Source: Melieria omissa (lineage: Eukaryota > Arthropoda > Insecta > Diptera > Ulidiidae). From it: 64,000 nucleotides of DNA. Location of the stretch: NCBI GenBank assembly GCA_963971225.1, contig OZ020270.1:71440432-71504431 (forward strand), written 5' to 3'. A program made the position numbers and the translations under genes. Under the pieces are notes generated by a model. It made no database searches and had not been told where the DNA came from. It saw nothing but the letters and a program-made list of their open reading frames with translations. The first letter of the stretch is position 1; each line of letters begins with the position of its first letter. This document shows, piece by piece, positions 41,633 through 53,202 of the stretch.

Positions 41633-41856
41633 ATTCAGGTGACGTCTGCTGTGAGCGAATGCAGTCAAATCCAATGAAATTTTTAAAGGAGGCTGCCATT
41701 ATGCATTCCATCGAGCACATGAATATTGCTCGGCTGTACGGCGTAATGTTAGCTACGGACCCCCTGATGGTGGTTACCGAGTTAGCACCGACGCGTTGTG
41801 AGTTCGCTATGCAGATATGCCATGGCATGGACAACAAAAGATTAATTCAACTGTGA
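41633..41856 (+). pseudogene. Ack-like tyrosine kinase fragment
   Basis: A splice acceptor (TCTTTTCCGCAG) ends at 41632. The frame then reads CERMQSNPMKFLKEAAIMHS, then IEHMNIARLYGVMLATDPLMVVTELAP. This is the alpha-C to hinge part of a tyrosine kinase N-lobe and most resembles the Cdc42-associated Ack family. It jumps to CEFAMQICHGMDNKRLI, skipping the hinge-proximal part of the C-lobe, and stops before the HRDLAARN catalytic loop. It is a truncated, internally deleted copy of a host gene exon. Confidence 0.6.
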
Positions 41857-42159
41857 AGACGAAAGTGCTTCTAAGTGGAGTGTTTTTCAAAATGGTTGGG
41901 ATGAATACAAATTTCTGTGGCTAGTCTCTTATATCTGTACGGTGAGCTAGAGCACTGAAAATTTTATGGTAGGTAGTATTCGCTATTAAACGCGGAATTT
42001 TCAATTTTTAGCCGTCGGAGTTGTCTAGTTTTTAAGTTATTAATTTTTAAAAATTACAAAAATCGCCTCGCAAGCTTACACTTCTTCTTCCACTCAATAC
42101 AACTGGCATTCACAATAGGATAAAAGCTGAAGAAATATCGACAGCATTGCCATTTTGTT
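41857..42159. other. AT-rich intergenic segment
   Basis: I see no gene. AGCCGTCGGAG at 42010 and CTTCCGACGG at 42658 are inverted around the minisatellite, possibly the ends of an unclassified element. Confidence 0.3.
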
Positions 42160-42500
42160 ATGCAGAAATACTGTTAGCAACTTACTGATGCTCCGGCACA
42201 ATGGTTGCTCCTATGAGGGTTATTTTTCAAGCGCCCGGCCGAAGGCCGACCACACAGAAGGGATTTGAATGCAGAAATACTGTTAGCACTTTACTGATGC
42301 CTGGCGCACTAGTTGCTCCTATGAGGGTTATTTTTCAAGCGCCCGGCCGAAGGCCGACCACACAGAAGGGATTTGAATGCAGAAATACTGTTAGCACTTT
42401 ACTGATGCCAGGCGCACTAGTTGCTCCTATGAGGGTTATTTTTCAAGCGCCCGGCCGAAGGCCGACCACACAGAAGGAGTTTGAATACAAAAATACTGTA
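42160..42500. repeat. 108-bp minisatellite, about three units
   Basis: The units start at 42201, 42309 and 42417, each with GTTGCTCCTATGAGGGTTAT and the hairpin-prone CGGCCGAAGGCCG. The period is exactly 36 codons, which leaves a long but probably meaningless frame at 42201-42632. From 42500 to 42974 I see no gene. Confidence 0.85.
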
Positions 42501-42974
42501 AATATTTCACTGAATCTGAAGCCCTACTTGCACTTAAGAGGGTTATTACCCCTCTCCCCTCATTTTCCACCTACCCACTCCACCTTATTGGCAAGTAATT
42601 ACAAGTTTTCTCGCTTCGCAAGTAAAATTTAAAAAATTAATTAAAAAAAACTATACACTTCCGACGGTTTTCCTTTCAAGGGGGATATATGGGGGACCCC
42701 CCCTACCCCCCCACAAAATTTTATCCTCCTCCTCGAACGTACAGATATAAGAGTCCTTCCATTTCTGTTTATATTCCATTGTAGTCATCTTACAGTGGCG
42801 CATCTGGAAGGGCTTCCCAGTTCGAATCGGTAAACATTGATTATTTGAAGATTTCATTTGCTAATTCGCTGTCGATTGGTGGTGTTCTGTTTAACATTAG
42901 CACTGAAGAGCAATCTGCAGGTCCCATATCCATCCAACTTTTGTGTTTATAAAATAAAAATAAAAAACATACCA

Positions 42975-43174
42975 GATCGTTCCCGCACATTCCGTAGTGG
43001 ACTAAAAGTTTCCATCATTGCCAGGTTGGACTAAAAGTTATTATCGCGGCCGTCGTTGCCAGATTGGACTAAAAGTTACCCTTATTATTTCGGCCGTCGT
43101 TGCCAGATTGGATTATAGCACGGCACGCAGCGGCAGGGTTGCTTTGCACAGCGACAGACTGTCTTATCGTTACA
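42975..43174 (-). repeat. A-family LTR fragment
   Basis: 200 bp match the outer U3 of the A LTR, with repeated GCCAGGTTGGACTAAAAGTT units, ending TTATCGTTACA. It is followed by ATAT and then the LTR of element B, suggesting that B inserted beside an old A LTR. Confidence 0.75.
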
Positions 43175-43243
43175 ATATTGTTACGAAAATTATTTCACAG
43201 GTTCGTTTGGATTGGTTTTGAAAATAAAACAACTTCAATTACT

Positions 43244-43805
43244 TACTTACTTACTTAACAGGCCATAACAACCCGTTATCGGGTTACGGCCTGCCGCAAA
43301 ACTTCTCTCCAGGCGCCTCTGCTTCGCGCGCGCCTTCTCCAGTTGGTCACACCAAGAGATACCAGGGCCTCTTCCACTTGGTCCTTCCACCGGAGACACG
43401 GCCTCCCTCTTCGCCGTCGACCTCCAACCATCGCATCGAATACCTTTTTCGCCGGAGCTTCGTCGTCCATGCGGCAGACATGACCGAGCCAGCGTAGCCG
43501 CTGGATGTTAATTCGCTGCGCTACGTCCATGTACTTATACAGCTCATACAGCTCGTTATTGGTTCGTATGCGATAGTCGTCACCAACCCGAACAGGGCCG
43601 AAGATTTTGCGAAGCACCTTCCTCTCGAACACTCCAAGAGCCGCTATGTCGTTTCGTGTCATTGTCCATGCTTCAGCGCCATAGAGGAGCACGGGCAAGA
43701 TAAGCGGCCTATAGAGTGAAAGTTTTGTCGGTCGAGAGAGGTCTCTACTTCTCAATTGCCTACCGAGACCGTAGTAGCACCTGTTGGCAAGAGTTATCCT
43801 TCGAT
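43244..43805 (-). mobile_element. 5'-truncated RTE-like copy in the B LTR
   Basis: 562 bp match the 3' end of the RTE-like element at 16529, including LRWLGHVCRMDDEAPAKKVF and the stop. The duplication ACTTCAATTACT flanks it (43232-43243, 43806-43817). The 3' tail is TTAAGTAAGTAAGTAA, a (TAAG)n microsatellite tail. Confidence 0.85.
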
Positions 43806-43972
43806 ACTTCAATTACTCAGCAAAAATCAACAATCACTTTATTTACAGATTTACACTTCGCTTGTATCTACACTACACTGCAAGAGTTATCCTTCGATAC
43901 TTCAATTACTCAGCAAAAATCAACAATCACTTTATTTACAGATTTACACTTCGCTTGTATCTACACTTGTTA
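43787..43972. repeat. 93-bp tandem duplication across an insertion junction
   Basis: The block gcaagagttatccttcgata through ttgtatctacact occurs at 43787 and again at 43880. It contains both the 5' end of the RTE-like fragment and LTR sequence, so it arose after that insertion. Confidence 0.85.
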
Positions 43973-44249
43973 CCACTTTGCTTGCTCAACACAGACTCGA
44001 CCCCTTGCGCTGCCACTGCTGCTTTCATACCAGTTTTCTTATCGCGCCGAAGTTTCTTGCAACTTCCAATTGGAAAGCGCTCGACCATTCTCGCACAGCC
44101 CATTTCTTCGAGAACCATCCTTGCCATATCGGACTATACCAAGCGAATTTATAACAGTTTTGCTGTACTTCAAAGTACATGCCTAAAAGTATGTTTGCAA
44201 AAGCGTTCATGCACAGCACAAAGTGCCTTTTCGTTTCACTGCCCATCAC

Positions 44250-46736
44250 TCAGACTTGTTCGTCCCGAACAAGTACCGAGGCTCCGCCGGAGTAGGATGC
44301 CAGGCGCTCCAAATGGACTACTTTCAACCTGGCGTTTCTGTTGCCGCAGCGTTGAACCCTGTACACCACGTCATTAATCCTGGTCACGACCTTGTACGGT
44401 CCTTCCCATGACGTTTGAAGCTTTGGAGACAAACCTTTCCTCCGCTGCGGGTTGTAAAGCATTACTAGATCGCCTTCTTGGAACCCCGCTGTGTTAGCTC
44501 GTAGATCATATCTGGCTTTCATCTTATCGCTGATCAGTTGGATACGGTCCCTTATAAACTGGTGGATTTCTTCCAGCTCCGATCGCTTATTAACTGCGTA
44601 ATCCGTCTTAGCGCCTTCCGTCGTGCTGACCACTCCGAACTTCAAGTCAGTAGGCAACCTCAGCTCCGTGCCGAACACTGCTCGGGCTGGAGTGAGTGCT
44701 GTCGTATCGTGCGGGGCTGCCCTATACGCCATCAAGAACAGCGGAATATGCGTGTCCCAATCCTTTTGATTTTTGCCTACTACTTTCCGCAGATATTCCT
44801 CCAGCGTTCGATTGAATCGTTCCACCATGCCGTCGGACTGGGGATGCAAAGGACAGGCGCGCGTTTTCCTTATTCCTAGTAGTTCACACACTTCCTTTAA
44901 TACCAGAGACTCGAAATTCCTGCCTTGATCCGAGTGCAACTCCAGTGGAACTCCAAATCTGGCCACCCTGTTGTTTACCAGCATTGCCGCGACCGTGGAG
45001 GCCTCCTGGTAAGGAATACCACCAGCACATATTTGTTGCCTTGAGTGCTAAGTGGGAATGGCCCGGCGACGTCCATGGCAATTCGCCCATGTTGTACTGC
45101 TGCATGCGACCCCGAGATCTTCTTGTTGGCCCTTTCGCAGCCGAACATCGATCACAGCTCTTAATCCAAGGCGTGACAAGGCATCGGCATTTCTATGGCT
45201 GCTACCCTTGCGATGCTCTACCGTGTAGTCGTAGCTCTGCAGTCGCTCGATCCACCGCGCCAACTGGCCTTCCGGATCTTTAAAGTTCAGCAGCCATTTC
45301 AATGCCGTATGATCTGTGCGCAGGCGAAACTTTTGCCCATACAGGTATTTATGCAAGTGTTTCACGCATTCCAATACTGCGAGCAACTCCCTCCGTGTCA
45401 CACAGTAGTTGCGTTCCGGCTTTGACAAAATTTTGCTGTAGTAGGCTATCACTTGTTCTTGGCCATCTATTATCTGTGATAGCACACCACCAATACCATG
45501 CCCACTTGCATCTGTATCCAGCACAAACATCTTTCCAGGCACGGGGAAGGCCAGAATTGGAGCAGTGCACAATTTTTCCTTCAGTCGTGCAAAAGCCTGC
45601 TCCTGCTCTTCGCCCCACGCGAAGGCTTGATTCTTTTTCGTCAGTTTGTGCAAGCTGCCAGCTATGTTCGCAAATCCAGGAACGAATCTTCGGTAGAATG
45701 TGCACAGGCCCAGGAAACTGCGGAGTTCGTGTAGATTGCGTGGCCGGGGCCACTCCTTCACCGCCATGATTTTGCCTTCATCCGTATGTACTCCGCGAGT
45801 GGAAACCGTGTGACCCAGATACTTTACCTCCTTTTGAAACAGCGAGCACTTCTTTGGGTTGAGTTTAAGACCAGCTTTCTGTATTCGCTCAAATACCTCC
45901 TTTAGCTTTCCCAGGTGGTCGTCAAAGCTTTTACCCATCACGATTATGTCGTCCAGGTAGACCAGACATGTCCGCCAATGCAGCCCTTTTAGCACACGTT
46001 CCATTAGCCGCTCGAATGTCGCTGGTGCGTTGCAGAGTCCAAACGGCATGACGGTGAACTGCCACAAACCGTCGCCAACACTAAAAGCCGTTTTCTCCTT
46101 GTCCTTGTCTGCAAGCTCCACCTGTCAATAGCCGCTGCGTAAGTCGAGTGTGGAAAACGACTGTGTGCCTGACAGTGTGTCCAGGGTGTCATCGATCCGA
46201 GGTAGTGGATAGCTGTCCTTTTTAGTCACGTCATTGAGCTTTCGATAGTCCACACAAAATCGGGTACTGCCATCCTTTTTCTTGACTAGCACGACCGGCG
46301 AACACCAAGGGCCTGACGACGGCTCTATGACCTTTTCTTTACCCATGCTTTCGATTAAAGTTGCGACCTCCTCCCTCTTGGCCAGAGGAACTCGTCTTGG
46401 CGGTTGGCGGATTGGTTTCGCACTTCCGGTGTCGATGTTGTGTTTCACTATGGCTGTTCTTCCGCCCGCTTTCGTTGCAAATATTGACCCATAGTGATGT
46501 AGGAGTGACTGTGCCTTCTGTTTCTGCTCGGCTGTAAATTCGCTGCTCCACTGGTTCTGCGGTATGGCGTCCATGTTAGAACCGCTTTTCTTACTTCCTC
46601 CGGGTGCACTGCTTTCGCAATTGACAACTGCCGCAGCCTCTCTACACTCGCCAATGACCGCAGCTTTTCCGACATATCTGGGTGTGTTCAGTGGGTTGAG
46701 TATCCTGACTGGTATTTTGCCATTTTTGGGTTCCAC
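44250..46736 (-). pseudogene. pol of element B
   Basis: RT begins with [20 protein letters not shown] and [13 protein letters not shown] stop codon at 46122-46124 falls in RSGY|QVELADKDKEK. The active-site box VYLDDIIVMG and LRSFLGLCTFYRRFV follow, then RNase H (FVLDTDASGHGIGG, ALSRL). Integrase survives only from VARFGVPLELHSDQGRNFE through VERFNRTLEEYLRKVVG and the C-terminal PQRRKGLSPKLQTSWEGPYK. The integrase N-terminal half is deleted. Confidence 0.8.
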
Positions 46737-47246
46737 TTATGTACGTCCGATAATTATGTTGTCGTATCCTTGTTTTGGCGCTTCTACAACCCACAGCCGA
46801 CTTGTCCCATCGTCCCCGTCCACCTTTGCCCACACAATCGCCTCGGAATTCGCTGGTATCTTCTGGTGTTGACACGAGACAACTTTCCTTGCAGCCACGC
46901 TTCGCTCATAGCCAGTGTGCAGGGGGAATTCAACGTTGGCATACCTCAGCACATTTTCTTTCAGGTCCAGCGTAAAACCGTGCCTAATCATGAAATCCAC
47001 GCCGATAATCACGTCGTCCATTATATCCGCGACGATGAACTCATGTTCCAGGCTGCTGGTGCCGATAGCAATCGTTTTTGTTACTTTTCCTCTTACCGGC
47101 GCACGCTCGCCAGTCGCAGTCCTCAGCTGTATGCCATGCAGCGGTTCCCAGTTCTTCAGCAGCTTCCTTTTTATGATCGAATATGACGCTCCAGTATCCA
47201 GTGTCAACACGAACAACTTTCCATCTATCCTTCCTTCAATTGTCAA
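46737..47246 (-). pseudogene. protease of element B
   Basis: A 169-residue frame with LTLDTGASYSIIKRKLL and DVIIGVDFMIRHGF. It ends at NIIIGRT followed by TAA where A2 reads through into RT, so the junction is broken by a nonsense change. Confidence 0.8.
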
Positions 47247-47340
47247 GCTGCTGGGCTGTCGCTTCAGCTGTGAGACAAGGATGGTGGGGCGGCAGATTGT
47301 GGGGATCAGCTCACGCCCCTTTGGGCTGACCCGTTTTAGT

Positions 47341-48820
47341 TTAACGGCTCCTCGTCCTCAGCCCTGCGCTTGTTGGCTGAGCCTCGATTGTCAGCATTCC
47401 TCGCTTCAGGCGATTGCGATCGAGATCGGGAACGCGTTGGCGGCAGTCTCGTGATATGTGGCCCTGCTTGCCACATACCCAGCAAACAACTTTAGAGGAG
47501 ACCACCCGTGGCCTGCCTGGTGTCTCAGAGCTTATGGCCTGGATCGAAATGTCGCTGTCCGGCTGGATTTGGCGTATCCTTGCAGGTGCATACCGATTGC
47601 CTCCAATCCATGTCACCTCATATGTCATCGCGCTGGTTACCGTCTCCTTAAATGTCGACTTGCCCATCATCAACGCACTGCAACGTGTCTCGGGATCATG
47701 AAGACCTTCAATGAACGACTCAATCTTCATCCTCTCTAGATCATCAGCGCCGAATTTTGGGTAGCACAACTGTACGAGCCGCTCAATGTCTGCTGCATAT
47801 GTCTGCAGCGCCTCGTTGGCTCTTTGCCTGCGGTTCTTCAGCTCACAGTAGTACAGCGTATGGTTGTGCTCGTTGCTGTACTTCGCTGCCAATGTTCTCA
47901 TGACGGCCTCATAATCACTTCTCGAACATTCCGGAACTGATCTCATTACCTCAGCCGCAGGACCTTTCAGCGCCAGTGCCAATCTCCGACCCTTCCTGAT
48001 ATCGGTCCACTGATTTTCCAAAGCAGCTAAGTCGAATTGCAGTTTAAATGTATCGAACGGCGTAGCACCATCATAAGTAGGCACTTCTGTTCGGGTGGCG
48101 AAACTTTCCGGAACCGGCGGCAAACATTCTCGTGGCTGTACCTCTCTAAGCCGCTCATCGATTTTCCTGTTTACCGAATCCTCCAGACTGTCAGATCGTT
48201 TGTCCCACTTGTCCATTCGCGTCTCAAGATGGTCAACTTTCCCGTTCAGTCTATCGGAAATTTCCTCCACCTTCTGCTCTATGCGCGCAGAATTTGTCGC
48301 CATTTCTCGGTTGCACGCTTCCATTTCCTCCGATATTTCACGGGTCGCCGTTTCCATTCTTGCTATTTCTTGATTCGTAGTTTCGCTGCCATTTGCGCCG
48401 ACATTTCGCGATTTTCATTTTCCATTTTGGCTATTTCTAGATTTGTCGTTTCGACTTTTGCCGAAATTTCGAAATTCGCAGTTTCTAGTTTCGCTGCCAT
48501 TTGCGCCGACATTTCACGATTTTCATTTTCCATTTTGGCTGCCATTTCACGGTTGGAAGTCTCAAACATGCCTTTAAGTGCAACCATTAACTGGCTCATG
48601 TCCTTTGCAGTGACGCAGCACCAGCAGGCGATTCCTCCACCTTGGCCGACGCCTCTTGTTCCTGCGTCCCGAACTCGTGTGCAGCCCAATCGATGCCTCG
48701 TGATTCACACGCCTCTCGCAAGCGCAGCTGCAACTCCACCTTACCGCCAGCAGTCGGCAAATTCCAGGCAGCCAGCTCCTTCTTCAGCTGGTCCACCTTC
48801 AACAGCTCAAGTTTAACCAT
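47341..48820 (-). pseudogene. gag of element B
   Basis: The start at 48820 gives the same SAP-like N-terminus as A2 (LLKVDQLKKELAAWNLPTA). A frameshift near 48600 separates it from a coiled-coil with tandem ENREMSAQMAAKLE repeats. From 48357 the frame is open through the capsid (TPFDTFKLQFDLAALENQW) to the zinc knuckle CWVCGKQGHISRDC. The stop is near 47341. Confidence 0.8.
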
Positions 48821-48933
48821 GTCTGCGTTTTTATAATTTTAGTTTGTTTATCTTCAGTAACACAATCCGAACTTCTGACACCAAATGTTACGAAAATTAC
48901 TTCAGAGGTTCGTTTTGATTGTATTTGAAAATA

Positions 48934-49674
48934 TCAGGTGTACAACTTTGCGTCCGCCGTTTTTTTCCAAAATTAAAAGCTTTATTGCGAAAAAGTGCTT
49001 ACAGATGTATTATTCAAAGTATTGTCCGTCGCTAGCGACAACTTTCTTCCATCTTTCCGGCAATTTTCGGATCCCGGCTCGAAAAAAGGAGTCCTCTTTT
49101 GACGCTATCCATGAAGCAATCCATTTTTCCAATTCTTCGAAGGATTGAAAATGTTGATCTGCCAAGCCGTGTGCCATCGAACGGAATAGATGGAAGTCAG
49201 AAGGGGCGACATCTGGGGAATACGGCGGGTGGGGCAAGACTTCCCATTTCAGCGTTTCCAGGTAATTTTTGACCACTTTTGCGACGTGAGGCCGAGCATT
49301 GTCGTGTTGGAGGATGACTTTGTCATGTCGCTCTTCCATTTTTTCAACATTGAAACCACTCCCGACACGTTCTTTCACTCAGAGCAGCATCATCGTAAGT
49401 TTCTGAGAGCATTCGATGCGCTTCAGCTGCATTTTTTTTCGAATTGTAACAGAAAAGTAAAACTTCCCGCAAATGGCGAGAATTGGGCACATAAACGGAC
49501 ATTTTCGAGCGTGAATAATACGAAAACAAGAACAACTGTCACTGAAACGGCGATGACAATTCGTTAGGCACGGTCCACACTCACTTTAAAGGCATTACCA
49601 TCTATGTATTTCAACCAGCCTCAGCCGGTACAGCCACCTATCGGAAAACGGCGGAAGCAAAGTTGTACACCTGA
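48934..49674 (-). mobile_element. internally deleted mariner element
   Basis: The 741-bp element has inverted ends TCAGGTGTACAACTTTG and CAAAGTTGTACACCTGA, flanked by TA on both sides (48932-48933, 49675-49676), as for all Tc1/mariner. Full-length mariners are about 1.3 kb, so roughly 40 percent is missing. Confidence 0.9.
49010..49535 (-). pseudogene. mariner transposase remnant
   Basis: The N-terminal DNA-binding part (RHLREVLLFCYNSKKNAAEA through ERTCREWFQ) is at 49535-49344. Reading then passes, in another frame, to the catalytic end with ILQHDNARPHVAKV and SPDVAPSDFHLF. The spacing between these two Asp residues is 34, the D34D signature of mariner. The first catalytic Asp region is deleted, so it is inactive. 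Confidence 0.85.
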
Positions 49675-49951
49675 TAAAACAACTTCAATTACTCAGCAAA
49701 AATCAACAACCACTTTATTTACAGATTTACACTTCGCTTGTATCTACACTTGTTACCACTTTGCTTGCTCAACACAGACTCGACCCCTTGCGCTGCCACT
49801 GCTGCTTTTATACCAGTTTTCTTATCGCGCCGAAGTTTCTTGCAACTTCCAATTGGAAAGCGCTCGACCATTCTCGCACAGCCCATTTCTTCGAGAACCA
49901 TCCTTGCCATATCGGACTATACCAAGCGAATTTATACCAGTTTCGCTGTAC

Positions 49952-51429
49952 AAAAAAATAACAACTAAAACAACAAACATCCAAATAAATTGAATTCCTT
50001 AATTCATAACAACCATTCAAAAATAAGTTTTTTATGTTTTTCATTCTAAAAATATAGTTATCGGTAACGTACATTAAAAAAAAAATCATAAATAAAAGTT
50101 ATAAAGCAACGTAAAAAAAATTGTCTTAACATAATAGTAATCGGTAACATAAATAAAAACCATAAATAAAAGTTATGAAGCAACGTAAACGTAAACGTAA
50201 AAATGATACCTATCGAGAACGAAAAAAATGTATTTCTCTCAACAGTTATTACGCAACGTAAAAATTAACTGTCGCAAATAATAATTATAATCAACAAAAA
50301 AATTTGTGTTGCATTGTAATATTTACATTGTAATTATTTTCTTAAAAAACTTATAATAATTGAGTCCCTGTTTAAATTCCATTCATCACTAAAATTGCAG
50401 TTACGTCTTTGATTTTTTTTTTAGATTTTGCTCTATCAATTTAAATTACATCGTTTGTATCCACACGAAGTAAATGATCAAAACAACAAAAAGAAATCAC
50501 AGCTGATTCAAAAGTGTTACCAACTATTCTATAGCACAGCTGAATGTAGAGCGTTGCCATATTGTTTAGTACATGTATGTGGTGTTCATAGCGAACAGCA
50601 TTTATAATAACACTGATCAACAACAAAATGGCTTTTCTGGGTTTGACATCAGTTCTAGGGTAATTAGGGACCGCTGATTTCGAATCCGCAAACCGTTTTT
50701 AAAACTGTGTTGTAAAACTTATAAAAATAAATTATATTGGAAAAGAGGCCGTGAGGTTTAGAAATTAAAATCCCAACCGTGCAAAAAGTCCGGGAAAATC
50801 CGAAAAAGTGACACGCCCATTTTTTGCGAAAACGGAAACTAAGTTTTAAAAACGGTTTGCAGATTCGAAATCAGCGGTCCCTAATTACCCTAGAACTGAT
50901 GTCAAACCCAGAAAAGCCGACCAAAAGTCGAAATTTGTTGCCCTGTGTAATTATAGATTTTTGAGTAAAACAGTAAATTAAACAATTTCTCATTTCTACA
51001 TATTAATAAATACTTTCTTGGCAAGTTTATGTACGACCGGACATTTTTGTGTCCGGTTGTACTTTGCAACCGGATTTGCAAAGATTTTTTAGATTTTTTT
51101 TGTAAGTAAATTTAACAATTAGTTGTCCAAGTGACTGTCAGCGACGCCACGTTAAAAGGGTAAGTTTGCTCCAAGGAAACGGGTCCGTTCTGAAGTCAGC
51201 TATGACTGACAAGCAACCAGTTGAAAAACTACATTTGAACCAGTCCCAGTTCCTACAGGGCCATGACACCTCACACAGATTGTGTATGTGAAATGCAAAA
51301 AATGGTCAACAAATTCGCTTCCCCTGCCAGTTTCGTATCACGTTATCACTGGCATAGAAATAGAATAGATACGGGAGCCGTGCATCAACTGCCCGAGACA
51401 CTGCGTCCAAAGAGAACTATTGTGTCGTA
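49952..51429. other. intergenic region with a foldback MITE
   Basis: I see no gene. 50056-50210 has two diverged ~90-bp units (atcggtaac... aagcaacgtaaa). A foldback element lies at 50630-50918 (separate entry). 50919-51429 is featureless apart from short low-complexity runs. Confidence 0.4.
50630..50918. mobile_element. foldback MITE with ~77-bp arms
   Basis: GGCTTTTCTGGGTTTGACAT at 50630 is inverted at 50918, and complementarity continues for about 77 bp per arm (to AAAACTTAG/AGTTTTAAAA) around a ~135-bp core. The flanks show no clear duplication, so the superfamily is unassigned. Confidence 0.7.
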
Positions 51430-53202
51430 TCCCTTATTCTTTATTGGAGGAGTTCATCTCCCCCAATACTGTCCAGGAACTCCTTGATTTTTCCCAGATT
51501 GGTTCCAGACAAGAGAGCTGTCTGGGACCAATCTGTCTGAATTAGTTCCCTTCCCAGTATACGCTTCCTTGCGTGTAAGAGAGCGGGATACTCGGTTATG
51601 ATGTGCACGGATGTTTCATCATCTTCCATGCAGAATCTGCATAGTTCGCTATCTGTTAATCCCAGTCGCGCTTTATGCATATTTAGCAGGCAGTGCCCGC
51701 TCAGGATTCCCGTCATGAACTTAAGCTCCTTTCTGCTTAGGTCCAATAGGTATTTAGATTTTCCTTCCGAATAGGCCGGAAAGAATAGCTTGGAACAGCG
51801 CTGTCCCACCGTATTGGACCATTTCTGGTTGGCCCGATTTTTGAATTCCTGTTTGACACAATGCCTGAAATGAGCTCTGCTAACACCTATGATTGGCTCA
51901 GGTCCATAGGGTCGTTTTGCCGCCCCTTCCTTTGCCAATCTGTCCGCTTCCTCATTTCCATCGTGCCCACAGTGCGCAGGAACCCAGTGTATTATCACCC
52001 GGTTATCCTTTGAAATGTCTTGCTGTCTCCCAGACTAGTTTGGAGTCAAACGTCGTCCAGCTCAGAGCTTTTATTGCAGCCTGGCTGACATTATGATTAT
52101 CCTCTTTCTCCTGACATTGAGGGTCAGTAACTTTCTGGCACACTCGTTTATGGCAAAGACCTCAGCCTGGAAGACTGTGGCCGTGTCTCCCAGACTGACT
52201 GCTGATTGGGAGCTAGTATTAAATATTCCAGCTCCCGTTCCGCCTTCCATCTTTAAGCCATCGGTGTACCAGACAATGTCATCACACGTGATACTGATTC
52301 TATTGGCAGCCCAGTCTTCCCTATGCGGTATGTACGTAACGTAGTTCTTCCTGAAGAGGTGTCTTGGTGGCATCAGATCCAGAGGCATCCAGAAGCCTCC
52401 ATCTCGCCTCCTATCCTTCAACAGGGATAGGTGACCGATTGCATGTGCATCCCTATGTATGGATCCACTATGCATTAGTCTGTGTGCGCTGATGGTTGCA
52501 GCCATTTGCACATTTAGTTCTAGCGGCAGAATCCCCAATATAACATTTAGGGCTGCCGTTGGTGTAGTACTGAGACATCCCGTTATACAGGTATTCGCTA
52601 GTCTTTGAAGTTTTCCCAGCTTAGTCACAGTTGTTATTTCCGTGGTTTTTCTCCACCACACTATTGCCCCGTAGGTGATAGTCGGCAGAACTATTAGGGA
52701 GTATAAACTCTGAAGCCACTTCGGTCTCAGTCCCCAATTTTTGCCACCTATTCTTTTGTGACTCCAGAGAGCATTGCCTGCCCTCTTTATGATGCGATCA
52801 ACATGAGGTTTCCAGTTCAATTTGCTGTCCAGGATTACCCCTAAATACTTAACTTCCCTTGAGAAGTTCAGTTCTTTTCCAAAGATCATAATCTGTCTAA
52901 GGTCGATCTTCCTTTTATGTGTAAAAGGGACTATGATTGTCTTGTCTGGATTCACAGACAGTTTCTGTCTAATACACCAGTGCTTGACTACCCTCAGCGC
53001 GCTCTGAAGCAAGTCTGAGACGGTATGTCCGTCTCTGCCTCTGACCACAATGACTAAATCGTCTGCATATGCGATGACTTCATGTCCCTGCTCTTCAAGA
53101 GAACGGATTAGTCCGTCAACGACTACAGACCACAGCAGGGGGGATAGTACTCCCCCTTGAGGACATCCTCGCGCTGTGCTTGCTGACAGCTCACTGGCAT
53201 AA
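51430..53202 (-). mobile_element. 5'-truncated Loa-like non-LTR retrotransposon
   Basis: The element encodes RT then RNase H and a C-terminal zinc-binding motif, the architecture of I-group elements such as Loa. It starts abruptly in RT at the TIR element (53203). An AATAAA signal follows the stop near 51440. The exact clade is an inference. Confidence 0.75.
51441..53202 (-). pseudogene. RT-RNase H polyprotein of the Loa-like element
   Basis: RT enters at ARGCPQGGVLSPLLWSVVVD, has the catalytic VIAYADDLVIVV, KTIIVPFTHKRKI and VKYLGVILDSKLNWKPHVD. RNase H starts with DDIVWYTDGLKMEGGTGAGI (first Asp) and FQAEVFAINECA (Glu). A frameshift near 52080 breaks the SQAAIKAL box. Reading resumes at 51998 with IIHWVPAHCGHDGNEEADRLA (terminal His and Asp) and a CRFCMEDDETSVHII zinc motif. 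It is a pseudogene by truncation and frameshift. Confidence 0.8.

Larger units (their letters stand above)
43179..44238 (-). repeat. 3' LTR of element B with inserts
   Basis: The LTR starts TGTTACGAAAATT and ends GTTTCA. It is interrupted by an RTE-like fragment (43244-43805) and extended by a 93-bp tandem duplication. The body (CACTTTATTTACAGATTTAC through GCCATATCGGACTATACC) matches the right LTR. Confidence 0.8.
43179..49951 (-). mobile_element. LTR retrotransposon B, diverged relative of A
   Basis: A - strand element with LTRs at 43179-44238 and 48886-49951, both carrying insertions. Gag, protease and pol are clearly homologous to A2, but the LTRs differ. The primer site region reads TGGTGTCAGAAGT and then diverges. 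Part of RNase H to integrase is deleted (about 45000-45180). Several stops make it inactive. The right LTR lacks the outer ~75 bp present in the left one. Confidence 0.8.
48886..49951 (-). repeat. 5' LTR of element B, split by mariner
   Basis: This starts TGTTACGAAAATTACTTC, is interrupted by the mariner at 48934-49674, and ends near GCTGTAC at 49951, short of the left LTR's outer end. TATAAAAGC is present on the - strand near 49808. Confidence 0.75.

Noticed and set aside
42201..42632. 143-residue repetitive frame
   Set aside because: It is created by the 108-bp period of a minisatellite; no start context, domain or flanking gene supports it.
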